Shown here piece after piece: positions 5,432 through 6,549 of a stretch of 6,549 bases of DNA (position 1 is the stretch's first letter; every line of letters starts with the position of its first letter). Location of the stretch: assembly GCA_030608925.1 (NCBI GenBank), contig JAUWDF010000043.1, positions 1 through 6,549 on the forward strand, given 5' to 3'. Below the pieces are notes generated by a model, which was not told the DNA's origin, ran no database searches, and saw nothing but the letters and a program-made list of their open reading frames with translations. Both the position numbers and the translations under genes were made by a program. The DNA comes from Candidatus Bathyarchaeota archaeon (lineage in GTDB: Archaea; Thermoproteota; Bathyarchaeia; Bathyarchaeales; SOJC01).

Positions 5432-6549
5432 GTGTTGGATGACAAAGCAATCGAACGTAAACTTCTACTCAAGCGAGTCTATTCAAGAACTAAACTTCTT
5501 GAAATGGGAAAGAATCTATCTATCCCCTACTTTAACGAATTTCACAGCAAATGGGATATCGATGATGAAAGAGCAGCCTTAGAAATTGGAATGCATGTAG
5601 ATGATGAGCAACTCATAAACATATTCAAAATTTATGAACCTAGAAAATGGGAAGCGTTCAGAGGACAACACTACACTTTCGAAAACGGCAAACTCCTGCT
5701 AGAAGGATCAGGGAAAATAATTCGAGCTGCAATTGCACAAATCAAACGAAAATACGGAAAAAAATCGATACCAATCCTGAGACACTTAGCCAGCTCTGGG
5801 AAAAGTCTCAACCTAAGAGAAATAGAACGTTCGATTCCGGAGAACGTCGATGCTTTACCAATCTTACACGACCTTGAAAACCTAAAAGTAATAATAACCT
5901 CCTACAAAAGCAAACAACTTCAAGAATGGAGAATATTAGAAGAAACATCTCCAATCCTTCAGCTGGAAATTGGACCGGCAAATGGACGCATAAAGAAAAT
6001 ACATCGCACTGGCGCAATAGTGGGTGCACGGATTGATTCACTTAGTGAAGAACGACAGTTGATTGAACAGATGGATCTGGAAATTCACAAGTACTTGAGT
6101 GATCTAATAAAATATCGATTGGATGAAACATTGAGATTTGGGAAAACATTTTCCATATCTCAACTCGCGGATTATTTGAGAGAATTATTTGGCCCTCTCT
6201 TATATTCTGATAGCTTGCTGACTATCACTCAACAATATGGTTTAGCAAACGTGGAAATTGTCCATTCTGATGGCAGAACAGGAATGCAAACAGGGTGGAA
6301 TCTTTCATTGTTTGGCGAACCAGGAACTGGCAAAAGTTTTTCAACTAGAGACATTATTCTAGGTAAGCTCGACGCAAGAATCCCTGCTCATGGAATTCCA
6401 GGACGCAACCGGTACACCGGAGGTATTACTCCAGCCAGGTTTATTCGTGTAGGTCAAGCCTATTCGGGAAGGGTTTTCAACTTCATTGTGCCTGAATTTA
6501 ATGATTGGTTCAAGTACAAAGGCATGGTGGAGCCGCTCAAACTTGCTCT
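5432..6549 (+). CDS. P-loop ATPase, AAA+/MCM-like, with winged-helix-like N-terminal region (C-terminus beyond window)
   Basis: A frame without stops runs from a GTG at 5432 to the right edge, 372 full codons. No ATG lies between the upstream in-frame stop (5354-5356) and GTG 5432; TTG 5435 and ATG 5504 are alternatives. GAGAG at 5420-5424 gives a modest ribosome-binding site for the GTG. Residues 1-100 are unrecognised. About 112-158 read as a winged helix (I-P-I-L-R-H-L-A, then L-R-E-I-E-R-S-I-P, then L-H-D-L-E-N-L-K-V-I), suggesting DNA or protein binding. The Walker A is canonical, G-E-P-G-T-G-K-S (295-302). After G-R-N-R-Y-T-G-G-I-T-P-A comes a hydrophobic strand F-N-F-I-V-P-E-F (349-356) in the Walker B position, with E355 but proline where aspartate is usual. 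Order and spacing recall MCM and related AAA+ proteins (G-R-G, then D-E-F, then an E-A-M-E-Q helix). Sensor and arginine-finger motifs would be off the window. Its nearest functional clue is the coiled-coil gene 37 bp upstream. Confidence 0.85.
   Translation, partial: MLDDKAIERKLLLKRVYSRTKLLEMGKNLSIPYFNEFHSKWDIDDERAALEIGMHVDDEQLINIFKIYEPRKWEAFRGQHYTFENGKLLLEGSGKIIRAAIAQIKRKYGKKSIPILRHLASSGKSLNLREIERSIPENVDALPILHDLENLKVIITSYKSKQLQEWRILEETSPILQLEIGPANGRIKKIHRTGAIVGARIDSLSEERQLIEQMDLEIHKYLSDLIKYRLDETLRFGKTFSISQLADYLRELFGPLLYSDSLLTITQQYGLANVEIVHSDGRTGMQTGWNLSLFGEPGTGKSFSTRDIILGKLDARIPAHGIPGRNRYTGGITPARFIRVGQAYSGRVFNFIVPEFNDWFKYKGMVEPLKLA

Noticed and set aside
5647..6041. Short frames at 5647-5877 (plus) and 5808-6041 (minus)
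   Set aside because: They overlap the long ATPase frame, which has a P-loop and runs open to the window edge.
1..6549. Mobile element, integrase, CRISPR array or known defence cassette
   Set aside because: I saw no transposase or recombinase motif, no terminal inverted repeats and no regularly spaced repeats.

Overview
The window looks like archaeal chromosome, moderately AT-rich and gene-dense. The support is an archaeal-type S-adenosylhomocysteine hydrolase without the C-terminal K-x-x-x-x-Y extension of bacterial and eukaryotic enzymes, TATA-box promoters with purine/A-rich BRE-like elements about 33-45 bp before three start codons, and short leaders carrying GGTGAT or GGGAG ribosome-binding sites. 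The small membrane protein and the coiled-coil/ATPase pair resemble families I associate from memory with Bathyarchaeia and related uncultured lineages. That placement is tentative and was not searched.

Layout: (1) 1-615, minus strand, the 5' part of a COG2187-type aminoglycoside-phosphotransferase-like protein that runs off the left edge. (2) 616-1057, a 442-bp divergent intergenic region with a long imperfect stem-loop at about 843-922, several short inverted repeats and a likely promoter for the next gene. (3) 1058-2335, plus strand, ahcY of the methyl cycle. (4) 2336-2571, intergenic, with small inverted repeats and a clear TATA promoter. (5) 2572-2862, a two-helix membrane protein with a Glu/Lys tail partly encoded by a perfect 15-bp tandem duplication and followed by a terminator-like hairpin. 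(6) 2920-3669, a stand-alone sugar-1-phosphate nucleotidyltransferase. (7) From a TATA promoter at about 3690, a 553-aa coiled-coil protein of unknown function (3733-5394), followed after 37 bp by a P-loop ATPase that runs off the right edge (5432 to the end).

The first four genes look like ordinary single-gene units with separate roles: putative kinase, methyl-cycle housekeeping, membrane protein and nucleotide-sugar synthesis. The most likely candidate for something undescribed is the last pair. A rod-like coiled-coil protein with globular ends is co-directional with an ATPase that carries a winged-helix-like N-terminal region, a canonical Walker A motif and an MCM-like but atypical Walker B segment (V-P-E-F instead of D-E-F). 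Together they suggest a two-component ATPase machine of unknown role. The second candidate is the structured, possibly RNA-encoding intergenic element at 825-922.
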